A stretch of 64,000 nucleotides of DNA from Lentisphaerota bacterium (GTDB lineage: Bacteria > Verrucomicrobiota > Lentisphaeria > Victivallales > Victivallaceae): the NCBI GenBank assembly GCA_024225035.1, contig JAAEMX010000452.1, forward strand, positions 32,657-96,656, in the 5' to 3' direction. A program made the position numbers and the translations under genes. Shown piece by piece: positions 1 through 8,271 of this stretch. How positions within the stretch are numbered: the first letter of the stretch is position 1; every line of letters begins with the position of its first letter. The notes under the pieces were generated by a model. The model saw only the letters and a program-made list of their open reading frames with translations, had not been told where the DNA came from and made no database searches.

Positions 1-2
1 TT

Positions 3-854
3 GATCGAAATGGCTGTTTAGTCGGCACTATTAATATTTCCGAGTTAATTTCTAAACCGGGTAAGATGTTGGTAAAAGATGTTGTCGATGTTGACCCGGT
101 TTATTCGTTTGTGGATGAAGATCGTGAAGATATGGCCCGCAAAGTCCGTAAATATGACCTGTTGGTAATTCCGGTTGTTGACCGCGATAACCGCTTGGTT
201 GGGCGTGTTACGGTTGATGATGTTCTTGATGTTATGGATGAAGAGGCTGTTGAGGATATGGCCCGTATGGCCGGAGCTCCTGATATGGAGCATAAAGAAT
301 CTTCGCCATTTTCTATCGCCAGACTGCGTTTGCCGTGGCTGTTGGTTACAATGATGACTGGTACTATTGTCAGTTTTATTTTGCAGCAGTTAATCAGTCT
401 GCAAAGTGCGGCATGCCTGGCTGCTTTTGTGCCGGTTATACTAGGAATGGGTGGAAATACCGGCATGCAGGCGACAGCTGTTACAGTGCGCAGTATTGCG
501 CTTGGCGAAATAGAGCTTTCCAGACTGGCTAGAGTTTTTCTTCGTGAAATGATGGTTGGAGCTATGATGGGAATTGTTTGTGGAATAATCATAGCTGGCG
601 TGGTATATGTAAATCTCTGGTATTTTTCCGGTATCGAGTTTTCGATTTCTCTGGCCAAACTTGTGCTGGTTGTTGGTTGTTCCATGTTTACAGCAATGAC
701 TTTCGCGGCTTTGACTGGTACGATTTTGCCAATTATAATGCATCATTTCAAGGTCGACCCGGCCGTGGCATCCGGGCCTTTTGTAACGACAGGCAACGAC
801 CTTTCCGCCTCTCTGATTTACTTAGGGATGTGTTATGTGATGTTGGGAATTTAG
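3..854 (+). CDS. mgtE: Magnesium transporter MgtE, 5'-partial
   Basis: This is the C-terminal part of an MgtE-family Mg2+ channel in the inner membrane. The reading frame is open from base 3, so the N-terminal domain and part of the CBS pair lie outside the window. The visible protein starts inside a CBS domain (phrases such as DRDNRLVGRVTVDDVLDVM) and continues into about five hydrophobic segments. The pore region shows the family phrase GMGGNTGMQATAVTVRS. The end, with GPFVTTGNDLSASLIYLG, is typical of MgtE and contains the conserved Asp of the ion pathway. The first ATG in this frame, at 66, is internal and is not the true start. The next gene follows after 18 bp on the same strand, so an operon with the glycosyltransferase and rlmN is likely. 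Identification is confident; only the start is missing. Confidence 0.93.
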   Translation, partial: DRNGCLVGTINISELISKPGKMLVKDVVDVDPVYSFVDEDREDMARKVRKYDLLVIPVVDRDNRLVGRVTVDDVLDVMDEEAVEDMARMAGAPDMEHKESSPFSIARLRLPWLLVTMMTGTIVSFILQQLISLQSAACLAAFVPVILGMGGNTGMQATAVTVRSIALGEIELSRLARVFLREMMVGAMMGIVCGIIIAGVVYVNLWYFSGIEFSISLAKLVLVVGCSMFTAMTFAALTGTILPIIMHHFKVDPAVASGPFVTTGNDLSASLIYLGMCYVMLGI

Positions 855-872
855 CATTAGGAAGGACATTTA

Positions 873-2537
873 ATGGCGCGATATGAAGAGAAAATTTTGA
901 ACTGGTTTCCTGCTTTTTTAATTCTTGGAGCAGTTTTTCTGGTTATTTACTCCCCGTTACAATTGGGAGTTCGCGAGCTTTACTGGCAGGAAGGCTATTA
1001 TGCTATTCAGTCAACTGAAATCAAATATTTACTACCAATCACTTTTGCTCATGGAGTTGTAATTCAGAATTCTTTCCCATTTTATCCCCTGTTGGTGTCA
1101 TTGCTTACAGATCTGGGCATACCATTGGAATTTGCTCTCAGGGCAATCTCTGTTATGTCGACGGCGGGAATTGCCTGTATGGTATGGGCTGCCGGACGCA
1201 GTGCAGGAGGGCTGCAGGCGGCTGCGATTGCCTCAGCGGTCATGATCAGTAGTAATATTATCATAGAGAAATCTATGGATGGATATCCCAACACATTGAT
1301 GTTGTTCTTCTTAACCGCGGCCTGGCTGATGTGGTTTACTTTTGGTGCCGGGCGTGGAAATTGGAATAAAGCCTGGATCGCAAGTATGTTTTTTTGTGGT
1401 TTGGCCTTTTACACAATGGGTTTTGTGGTTTTAATTTACTTTTTTCTGCCGCTGATATTTATGCGCCGGCCATTGACACTTTGGCCGCGATTGCGTAAAC
1501 CAGGCTTTGCGGTAGGAATTATGATATTTTTAGGATTTGTACTGCTTTGGGCTCTGCCTCATATAATTTACGCCCGGTCTGTCCCTATTAAGTATATGTC
1601 TTTTGAACCTAAGCCTTTATTTGAGTATTTTGAACACTTTTTAGGGTTTCCGTTGGATGTCATAGTCAGGTTTATGCCTTGGACAATCCTTGCCTGGGCT
1701 CCTTTTTGTGTGGCGTTTCATCCTTTGGATAAAGCTCCTATTTTCAGCAGATTTTTGCGGACAATTTTTGTATCGCTGTTCTTCTTGTTATGGCTGAGTC
1801 CTTTCAGTGAGCCGCGCGACATTCTTTTACTAGTTCCTTCACTGGCGATTATGACAGGTTTAAATTATTGGCTTCTCATCAGACGCTACGGTTGGACAAT
1901 ACAGCGTTTTTTGAATTTTCTACCTTGGCTGCCAATTGCCTGCGGTGCAGTTATTTTTAGTTTTTATTTTGCTAATCATGAATGGTGGAAACCTCTGATT
2001 ACGATGTCACGCGGCATTTGTTTTAGAGAAGTTATGCAGTATAAGATTCTGGGTTATGTCGCTTCAATTGCAGCAGCCGTTTCGGGAGCGTTGCTGCTTG
2101 CTGTAAGAAGGAAACCGCCTATTTGGATATACATTCTTATTTTGTTATGCGGCCCTCTACTCTTCTTCTGGAGCGTTACAATGCCGTATAAAGCTCAGGC
2201 TAATGAAAAGCGCACTTTGGGTGCCAATTTGCGAGAAGTGCTTGAGAAGGATAAAGTTCCAGCTTCAGCCACTATTTACAAAGGTGGAATTCAGGGACTT
2301 TACGGCGAGCTGCTTTATATGGGATACAAGGTTAAAAAGATCCGCAAACTTGAGGAGTTGCCCAGTAAGAAGAAAGTTGTTTACTTGATAGATACTGAGT
2401 TTCCGCAGGTACCTGGAAGGCATTGGAAAAATATGCTGCCGTCTGATATGAGTTACCGCAAGCAGCGTATTTGCCTTTGGAAGGGCACTTTGATTTCCAA
2501 GAAAAGGCATTTCAAGAAGTGGCCCCGTTATGAATAA
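873..2537 (+). CDS. GT-C fold membrane glycosyltransferase (ArnT/PMT-like)
   Basis: A 554-residue polytopic membrane protein with roughly 11-12 hydrophobic segments, followed by a soluble C-terminal tail of about 120 residues. The first periplasmic loop carries acidic and aromatic residues (VRELYWQEGYYAIQSTE), as in GT-C enzymes of the ArnT/PMT/GT83 type, which move sugars from polyprenyl-phosphate donors to lipids or proteins on the outer face of the inner membrane. The segment SPFSEPRDILLLVPSLAIMTG matches the SKRxxYLLP-like region of this superfamily. An AGGA ribosome site lies just before the ATG. Its last 8 bp overlap rlmN, suggesting coupled translation. The acceptor cannot be told from sequence. 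Lipid A or glycoprotein modification are both possible. Confidence 0.72.
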   Translation: MARYEEKILNWFPAFLILGAVFLVIYSPLQLGVRELYWQEGYYAIQSTEIKYLLPITFAHGVVIQNSFPFYPLLVSLLTDLGIPLEFALRAISVMSTAGIACMVWAAGRSAGGLQAAAIASAVMISSNIIIEKSMDGYPNTLMLFFLTAAWLMWFTFGAGRGNWNKAWIASMFFCGLAFYTMGFVVLIYFFLPLIFMRRPLTLWPRLRKPGFAVGIMIFLGFVLLWALPHIIYARSVPIKYMSFEPKPLFEYFEHFLGFPLDVIVRFMPWTILAWAPFCVAFHPLDKAPIFSRFLRTIFVSLFFLLWLSPFSEPRDILLLVPSLAIMTGLNYWLLIRRYGWTIQRFLNFLPWLPIACGAVIFSFYFANHEWWKPLITMSRGICFREVMQYKILGYVASIAAAVSGALLLAVRRKPPIWIYILILLCGPLLFFWSVTMPYKAQANEKRTLGANLREVLEKDKVPASATIYKGGIQGLYGELLYMGYKVKKIRKLEELPSKKKVVYLIDTEFPQVPGRHWKNMLPSDMSYRKQRICLWKGTLISKKRHFKKWPRYE

Positions 2538-3558
2538 AAAACACCTTTTGACTACTTCATTGACTGAGCTGCAGGAATTTATTTCAGCTGCTGGTCAACC
2601 TAAGTTTCGTGCAAAGCAGTTACAGGAATGGATGTTTAAAAATCACACTCTCGATTTGGATAAAATGACCAATATTCCACTGAAAATGCGTGATTTGTTA
2701 GCTGATAACTTTGAGCTTTGTTCTTCTTCTATTGTAGATGAAAGCTGTGCCTCGGATGGAACTGCAAAACTGCTCATTTCTCTTGCTGACGGCGAGGCCG
2801 TTGAAATGGTTTTGATACCTTCACCTGAGAGAATGACGTTTTGTCTAAGTACTCAGGTTGGTTGTCCTGTGAAGTGTTGCTTCTGTGCCAGCGGCGAACA
2901 TGGTTTGACCAGAAACCTTACAGCCTATGAAATTCTCGAACAGGTGTACTATGGCATTAAGCGTATTGGCAAACTGCCAGACAATATCGTGTTTATGGGG
3001 ATCGGCGAGGGGTTGCTGAATTTTAATAATCTGGCATTGGCTTTGGATATCTTGACTGATCCTGACAAGCTTGCTATGTCGCCTAGACGTATAACTGTTT
3101 CTACCAGTGGGTACGTTCCCGGCATGGAAAAATTTGCTGCTTTGGCAAAGCCATTTGTGCTGGCAGTTTCTCTTCATGCTGCAGACGACGTCACCAGAGG
3201 CAGAATAATTCCTGAAAAGCTTCGTTATCCCATTGCCGAAATTTTAGCTGCTTGTGACCACTATCATGCCTCTACGGGCAGAATGGTAACTTTTGAATAT
3301 ACTTTGCTGAAAGGTATTAATGATCGCCTGGAGGATGCCGGAATGCTTGCTAAGCTTGCTCGGAAACATCATGCGAAGATAAACTTGATTCCTTATAATC
3401 AGACGCGTGCGGAATATGAGCGGCCTTCAGAAAGAGTAATATTTGCGTTTCGCGATATTCTGGAAGATGGCGGAATCGCAGTAACGTTGCGCATGGAAAA
3501 AGGATCAAAAGTATCTGCCGCTTGCGGTCAGCTTCGCTCACGGCACATGAAAAAATAA
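2530..3558 (+). CDS. rlmN: Dual-specificity 23S rRNA/tRNA adenine C2 methyltransferase RlmN
   Basis: A radical-SAM methyltransferase that methylates C2 of A2503 in 23S rRNA and A37 in some tRNAs. The 342-residue length is normal. The [4Fe-4S] cluster cysteines are C112, C116 and C119 in CPVKCCFC. The mechanistic cysteine that forms the methylated intermediate is C332 in AACGQL near the C-terminus. The N-terminal helical domain (FRAKQLQEWMFK) is typical of RlmN. One deviation is visible: the SAM-binding loop normally written GEPLLN reads GEGLLN here. The gene overlaps the preceding membrane glycosyltransferase by 8 bp. Cfr-type resistance enzymes are close relatives, but the overall sequence and housekeeping setting favour RlmN. 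Confidence 0.9.
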   Translation: MNKKHLLTTSLTELQEFISAAGQPKFRAKQLQEWMFKNHTLDLDKMTNIPLKMRDLLADNFELCSSSIVDESCASDGTAKLLISLADGEAVEMVLIPSPERMTFCLSTQVGCPVKCCFCASGEHGLTRNLTAYEILEQVYYGIKRIGKLPDNIVFMGIGEGLLNFNNLALALDILTDPDKLAMSPRRITVSTSGYVPGMEKFAALAKPFVLAVSLHAADDVTRGRIIPEKLRYPIAEILAACDHYHASTGRMVTFEYTLLKGINDRLEDAGMLAKLARKHHAKINLIPYNQTRAEYERPSERVIFAFRDILEDGGIAVTLRMEKGSKVSAACGQLRSRHMKK

Positions 3559-3578
3559 ATATTGTTTTCAGCAGGAAT

Positions 3579-4433
3579 TTAAGAATTCTTTTTTGTGTTT
3601 CTGGCTTTTTCCTCTTCAGCTATAGCCAAAAGCCTGATATGTTCAATATCCACTTCCGGTTCGGGTAGTTTCATTTTCATATCTTCCATTGTATCTATAA
3701 GAATTTGTGAGACTGACAAGTTTCTGAACCATTTGTGGTTAGCGGGGATTATGTACCAGGGAGAATGACAGGTGGAACACTTCTCCATAGCATCTTCAAA
3801 GGCTTTTGTATAGTCATTCCAGTACTGGCGCTCTTTGTAGTCACATTCGCTTATCTTCCATTGCTTATCAGGTCGTTCTAAGCGTTTTCGGAAACGCTTA
3901 AGCTGCTCTTCCTGAGTGATATGAAGAAATAATTTCACGATTTTAACTTTATGAAAAGACAACATCTTCTCAAAGTCATTGATGAATTCATAACGACGCG
4001 ACCAGATTTCTTTGGGAACCAGGTCATGAACTCTTACTACCAGAACATCTTCATAGTGAGAACGGTTATAGATAACAACCTCGCCATTACGAGGAGCAAA
4101 ACGATGGATACGCCATAGGAAATCGTGGTCTAACTCTTCGCTAGAGGGTTGTTTGTAACTGTGAACACGACAGCTTTGCGGATTCATGGGGCCCATGACA
4201 TGCTTGATTGTACCGTCTTTACCGCCTGCATCCATAGCTTGAAGCACAATGAGAAGCGACTGTTTATTTTCAGAATACAGCTTGTACTGTAGTTCAGCAA
4301 GCTTGGCTGTGTTTTGTTCAAGCTGCTCAAGGGCTTCCTCTTTATTTTCATAAACATCAGTAAAGTCCGGATCAATTTTGTTTAAATTGACTTTGCTGCC
4401 TGGTTTTACCAGAAATTTTTTTCGGTAATCCAT
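3579..4433 (-). CDS. Polyphosphate kinase 2 family protein
   Basis: A cytoplasmic PPK2-family nucleotide phosphotransferase that uses inorganic polyphosphate to phosphorylate nucleoside mono- or diphosphates. The Walker A-like loop AGGKDGT is at about residues 69-75, followed by the NRSHYEDVLV Walker B segment, the RRYEFINDFEKML lid region, and RFRKRLERPDKQWK. The start is set at 4433 because a strong GAGGAGG site lies 6 bases before that ATG, whereas the longer frame starting at 4508 has none. This gives 284 residues, within the usual range for single-domain PPK2. It converges with rlmN. Which PPK2 class (AMP, ADP or general) it belongs to cannot be decided by eye. Confidence 0.9.
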   Translation of the reverse strand: MDYRKKFLVKPGSKVNLNKIDPDFTDVYENKEEALEQLEQNTAKLAELQYKLYSENKQSLLIVLQAMDAGGKDGTIKHVMGPMNPQSCRVHSYKQPSSEELDHDFLWRIHRFAPRNGEVVIYNRSHYEDVLVVRVHDLVPKEIWSRRYEFINDFEKMLSFHKVKIVKLFLHITQEEQLKRFRKRLERPDKQWKISECDYKERQYWNDYTKAFEDAMEKCSTCHSPWYIIPANHKWFRNLSVSQILIDTMEDMKMKLPEPEVDIEHIRLLAIAEEEKARNTKKNS

Positions 4434-4531
4434 AAGTTCCTCCTCGATAGTACCGTTCCGGTGTAAACGACTATAGCCTGATAATTCCAAAAATTCAATT
4501 CCTGGCAAAATATTTGTACGAGAAGAAACTA

Positions 4532-5242
4532 TTAATATTTAGGATGTTTGTATTGTGGTAGTTCCGCCATTTCAATAATGTTTTTGAGGATTTTAAACCA
4601 TCTTCCACCGGAGTCAAGCTTGTCAGAGCGTAGTTTATTTAACTCATATCCTAAGAATGATACTGAGCCTGCATTAACAGTAGCATAGCCAACCAGGCAA
4701 TATTTTTCATTTCCTATAATATTCTGCATATTGCGGTAATGCCAGATCAACTGTTGAGCTTTGAACCATTTGGGCTCTTGGGTTAAATCCACACCATTAA
4801 GAGCTTGATTTTCCGGGACTTGCACTACACAGTTTATCCCTTTAGCACGGTAAATTACCTTCCAGACACCGGCCCATGCCATCAGGTGATCTTTGTCTAG
4901 TTGTTCAGGGGTTTTTGCGAAGCTGTTTGGTACAGTTGATATGAGAATTAAATTGCCTCCGTCTTCAATCCATTTGCGCAGTTTTGTAAGCTGTTCCTGA
5001 GTCGGCGTGTTACTGAACCTGACAGCTGCAATTATCAGGGAGTAGTCGCTAAGGTTGTCAAAAGGGAATGTGGCTGAAAGATTTTTGAACTTATACTGTT
5101 GAGTTTCGGTGTCGAGAATCTCATTGGTGATGAGTTTCAGTTCGTCTTGTCCTTCACTGGCTCCTACAAGAGCTACCGTTCCGGCATTCAAGAAGGTACT
5201 GGCGAAGATAAAAAGTAGAAATATGAGCATTTTACAAGACAT
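4532..5242 (-). CDS. Secreted protein of unknown function, GATase/ThuA-like fold
   Basis: A 236-residue exported protein. The start at 5242 is chosen because it has an AAGGAGA site at proper spacing and gives a clean signal peptide (MSCKMLIFLLFIFASTFLNA). The longer frame to 5317 adds a poorly supported tail. The mature part alternates beta strands and helices, and includes a segment (LTKLRKWIEDGGNLILIST) that closely resembles 'KYVxxGGxLLL' stretches in DUF4350, ThuA and beta-galactosidase trimerisation domains. No catalytic triad is obvious. A related segment appears in the glycosidase-like remnant near 27 kb. The role is unknown. It is probably periplasmic, and perhaps carbohydrate-related by analogy only. 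Confidence 0.6.
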   Translation of the reverse strand: MSCKMLIFLLFIFASTFLNAGTVALVGASEGQDELKLITNEILDTETQQYKFKNLSATFPFDNLSDYSLIIAAVRFSNTPTQEQLTKLRKWIEDGGNLILISTVPNSFAKTPEQLDKDHLMAWAGVWKVIYRAKGINCVVQVPENQALNGVDLTQEPKWFKAQQLIWHYRNMQNIIGNEKYCLVGYATVNAGSVSFLGYELNKLRSDKLDSGGRWFKILKNIIEMAELPQYKHPKY

Positions 5243-5553
5243 TATATTCTCCTTGTTCAAGGCTAATAGGCTGTTCGCTTCACAATAAACTCGGCAAGTG
5301 CGGCATTTGAATAACAACCTGATTTACAGCCAGACGCAAATTTATAAAGTATGTACCATACATTATACATTGATAATTAAATAAATGGTTATATTTAACA
5401 GATAAAAATCAAAAAAATATGGCATATTGCTAAATCAGACATTATAATCTATATTCTAACTAAGAGAGAGTTATCATCCATTAAGCATTATTTAATATGG
5501 ATATTCCGTGTCTGTTGGTTACTTTATAATGATGCATTTAAAGGAGATGTGAA
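5243..5553. promoter_or_regulatory. Divergent intergenic region, AT-rich
   Basis: This gap of about 310 bp separates the minus-strand secreted protein from the plus-strand lactonase and should hold both promoters. TATAAT boxes are visible at 5443-5448 (plus) and at 5362-5367 (minus, reading TATAAT on that strand). Neither has a convincing -35 box at 16-18 bp, so these are only candidates. No RNA gene, repeat or small ORF was seen. Confidence 0.35.
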
Positions 5554-6648
5554 ATGAGCGACCGTTGGTTGCTATATGTGGGGAGTTATACTAGAACCCC
5601 TTATGAACATACCGGAGCAAAAGCTACCGGGCAGGGCATTTATATCCTTGATTTCAACTTGGAAACTGGACAGATAAAGGAATCTAAAAAAGTTTTTCTT
5701 ATGGAAAACCCTGCCTATTTTATATTTTCTCCTGATGGCAAATACCTTTTTGTGAACAGCGAGGTGCCAGAATGGTCTGAAGGCAGAATTACCACTTACA
5801 GGGTGAATAAAAGGAATGGTGATTTAAAATATGTAGGGCATCGTAAATCGTATGGGGCTTTACCATTTTATTTTGATATGGATTCTACAGGGAAATGGCT
5901 GTTTACAGTAAATTACCTTGGCGGCAATGTTCTCATTTTTCCCGTTCACGATAATGGGGTGCTGGGTAAACCTACTGATAATGTCCATCATCACGGTGTA
6001 GGCTCTAAAAGATTACGTCAGGAAGCCGCTCATCCACATTGTATTGTTCTTGATCCTGCGGGGCGTTTTTGTGCAGTTCCGGATTTGGGGCAGGACAAAA
6101 TATTCTTCTATGAACTGGAATTGAAATACGGCAAATTATTTAAATATGGGTTTGTAAAAGTACCTTCCGGTTCAGGGCCAAGACGTTTTGTTTACCACCC
6201 AAACCGTAAATTTGCCTATAATACTAATGAGCTTAACGGAACTGTGTCAGCTTGGGCTTATGATGAATCCAAAGGCTGGATAACACCGCTTGAGAACTAT
6301 AATTGCTTGCCTGAAGGTTTTAAGTATGAGAATGCTGTTGCTGATATAAAAATCCATCCTGCTGGAAAATTTCTATATGTAACGAATCGCGGCCATGACA
6401 GCATTGCTATATTCAAGATAAACAGGTATTCAGGCAAGCTGACGTTGCAAGGGGTGAAGTCGACTGGCGGTAGAACCCCACGCAGTATTCTCATTGATCC
6501 AACTGGAAAGTTTTTAATGGTCGTAAATCAATTGAGCGATATGGTTATTTCTTTCAAGATAAACCAGGAAACTGGGACACTAAGTGAGACAGGTTTCAGA
6601 GTAGAGGTGCCAACACCTAGTTTTCTTGCACTTAAACAGCTTCCGTAA
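5554..6648 (+). CDS. Lactonase family beta-propeller protein (6-phosphogluconolactonase-like)
   Basis: A 364-residue seven-bladed beta-propeller of the lactonase (YbhE/Pgl) family, which hydrolyses 6-phosphogluconolactone or related sugar lactones. Repeated blades show the family pattern 'P-x-G-K-x-L-x-V-N' (SPDGKYLFVNS, HPAGKFLYVTNRGHDSIAIF, DPTGKFLMVVNQLSDMV). The conserved HPHCIVLDPAGRF and GSGPRRFVYHPNRKFAYNTNE regions carry the residues typical of the active-site cleft. AGGAGA sits 8 bases before the ATG. No signal peptide is seen, so it is probably cytoplasmic. It ends 2 bp from the convergent next gene. Assignment to the pentose phosphate pathway is family-based; other lactones are possible. 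Confidence 0.85.
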   Translation: MSDRWLLYVGSYTRTPYEHTGAKATGQGIYILDFNLETGQIKESKKVFLMENPAYFIFSPDGKYLFVNSEVPEWSEGRITTYRVNKRNGDLKYVGHRKSYGALPFYFDMDSTGKWLFTVNYLGGNVLIFPVHDNGVLGKPTDNVHHHGVGSKRLRQEAAHPHCIVLDPAGRFCAVPDLGQDKIFFYELELKYGKLFKYGFVKVPSGSGPRRFVYHPNRKFAYNTNELNGTVSAWAYDESKGWITPLENYNCLPEGFKYENAVADIKIHPAGKFLYVTNRGHDSIAIFKINRYSGKLTLQGVKSTGGRTPRSILIDPTGKFLMVVNQLSDMVISFKINQETGTLSETGFRVEVPTPSFLALKQLP

Positions 6649-6650
6649 GA

Positions 6651-7604
6651 TTATCCTTGAATATCTTCGCTTCCAGTAGTTCCCTGAGTTGAAGAAGTGC
6701 CGCTGTCTCCAGTGGTTCCCTGAGTTGAAGAAGTGCCGCTGCCGGTAGATTCTGCACCGCTTGGGATAGTTCCACTAGGAGCAATATCCTGTGGGGAAGA
6801 GCCCTGATCTTGTCGTTCTTTTTCCTTTTGCTTCTGACCACGCATGTAGAACGCTTTAATCTCTGCTTTTTGTTGGCTCAAGTCTTTATTGCTCATCTTA
6901 TTCTTAGGCTGTAGTCCTACGGCAGGTAATTGACCTTGCTTTTCGCGATTAATCTTCACGACTTCAACAGCTAGCTTACTACCCGGATTGAAAGGCCCCG
7001 GGAAGTTGTATTTGTTTTTGTAACTGATGTACAAACGTTTACCATACAGGTTAGTCTGGAAACGACTGTAATTCCACTTTTTCTGGAATGACTTCCATTG
7101 ATAGGCTTGGATCGGCCCTTCAAAAGGAATAGTGACAGGCTGACGCGGTGCATTGGGATCGGAAATGAAATTCGTTAAATAACGGTTTGATGAGCGTGGT
7201 ATAATGCCTGTATAAAAATCAACTTTTTTATCAACCGCACGTCTTTTTCTGAAACCACGGAAGGTTGTTAAATCAACTTCTTGAGGTTTCTTTTGTGTTG
7301 TTAATTCTACTTGTGGTTGAGCTGGTGTAGTCTGAGCTTTTGTCGTTAAGGTAGTATCGGCAAGCGGAGCTTCTTGAGGTTTCTTAGTTTTCTCAGTTTT
7401 TTTTGCTTTAGTTTTGGGAGATTTTGCTTCAGCTTTTTTTGCTTTTTCTTCATCGTCAAAGTGTTTGTCAATCACATTTTGAAGTTCAAAATAAGATTTA
7501 TTTCTCTGTGCATCCTCGCCTAAGTAGCTTTGATTGGTATTTTCTGCAGCTCCGGCGATAGATAACAGCACTGTGATTTGTGCTAATGTGACAAACCTCT
7601 TCAT
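6651..7604 (-). CDS. Exported low-complexity protein, unknown function
   Basis: I do not recognise this 317-residue protein. The start is placed at 7604, which gives a plain signal peptide (MKRFVTLAQITVLLSIAGAA); an upstream in-frame TTG at 7613 is less likely. Residues about 45-100 are rich in Lys, Ala, Thr and Pro and are probably disordered. The middle (about 105-220) looks folded, with many Tyr, Phe and Arg. The C-terminus is a Ser/Thr/Gly tail containing two nearly identical 12-residue units. The composition suggests a periplasmic or cell-envelope linker-type protein. No catalytic motif is apparent. Confidence 0.6.
   Translation of the reverse strand: MKRFVTLAQITVLLSIAGAAENTNQSYLGEDAQRNKSYFELQNVIDKHFDDEEKAKKAEAKSPKTKAKKTEKTKKPQEAPLADTTLTTKAQTTPAQPQVELTTQKKPQEVDLTTFRGFRKRRAVDKKVDFYTGIIPRSSNRYLTNFISDPNAPRQPVTIPFEGPIQAYQWKSFQKKWNYSRFQTNLYGKRLYISYKNKYNFPGPFNPGSKLAVEVVKINREKQGQLPAVGLQPKNKMSNKDLSQQKAEIKAFYMRGQKQKEKERQDQGSSPQDIAPSGTIPSGAESTGSGTSSTQGTTGDSGTSSTQGTTGSEDIQG
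6673..6744 (-). repeat. Two tandem 36-bp coding repeats
   Basis: Two direct copies of a 36-bp unit (6673-6708 and 6709-6744) lie at the 3' end of the low-complexity gene and encode consecutive copies of a GTSSTQGTT-containing 12-residue unit. They differ at only a few bases. The repeat keeps the reading frame, so copy number could vary without breaking the protein. Confidence 0.85.
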
Positions 7605-7762
7605 TTTATCCAACTTGAGTTGTTTCCTGTCATAAGTCTCTATAGGAATATAGCTTTTTGAGTATGTAAATGCAATTATTTTAAGGTTTTTTCGGTAATA
7701 TTATACATATTTTTTCAATATTGATGTATTATATGATTCAAGCTTTAAAAAAAAGGTTTTAA

Positions 7763-8251
7763 ATGAAAGTTATTGACAAAGAGTTGCTGGATCGGCTCAG
7801 CTCTGAAGCGCTTGATTCTGAGCGCAAGCGCTCTCATTACAATCTGCATGCCTCGTTGGAGGAAGATATTCATCGCCTTTGTATCGCGGCTGAACCGGGC
7901 ACTTATGTAAAGCCGCATCGTCATCTGGAAGGTGATAAATGGGAATTAATGGTTATATTGCGTGGTCATGTATCCATTTTGAATTATGATGATAATGGAA
8001 AGGTTATTAGCCGTGTTGAGCTACAGGCTGGAGGAGCGTCAACGGCTGTTGAAATCGCTGCAGACAGCTGGCACAACTTTGTGGTCATGAAAAGTGGTTC
8101 AGTGGTTATGGAAGTAAAACGTGGGCCATATCAGCGTCCTTCTGCTGCGGATTTTGCCTCATGGGCTCCTGACGAAGGAGAAAAAGAATCTGCATTCTTC
8201 TGCAAGTGGTTTGAGCATTGTGTAGAAGGATCATTACCAGCTGAAGTATAG
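7763..8251 (+). CDS. wbuC: WbuC-family cupin metalloprotein
   Basis: A 162-residue protein matching the WbuC cupin family, often found near O-antigen or other surface polysaccharide genes. The cupin metal-site pattern is visible as KPHRHLEGDKWELMVILRG (His, His, Glu) and a later His in DSWHNFVV. The N-terminal MKVIDKELLDRLSSEA and the RKRSHYNLH segment are also typical. An AAGG site precedes the ATG. The family's chemical role is poorly defined. Here the gene stands alone between an exported protein and htrA, with no clear polysaccharide cluster. Confidence 0.8.
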   Translation: MKVIDKELLDRLSSEALDSERKRSHYNLHASLEEDIHRLCIAAEPGTYVKPHRHLEGDKWELMVILRGHVSILNYDDNGKVISRVELQAGGASTAVEIAADSWHNFVVMKSGSVVMEVKRGPYQRPSAADFASWAPDEGEKESAFFCKWFEHCVEGSLPAEV

Positions 8252-8271
8252 TCTTTTGTTACGGCATTCGC

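Noticed and set aside
101..685. Long antisense frame (194 codons) opposite mgtE
   Set aside because: It is the shadow of the mgtE coding frame; composition is Ser/Thr/Ile-rich with no recognisable domain and no ribosome site.
6673..6744. CRISPR-like or other functional repeat array
   Set aside because: Only two adjacent in-frame 36-bp units with no spacers; they are coding repeats of a low-complexity tail.
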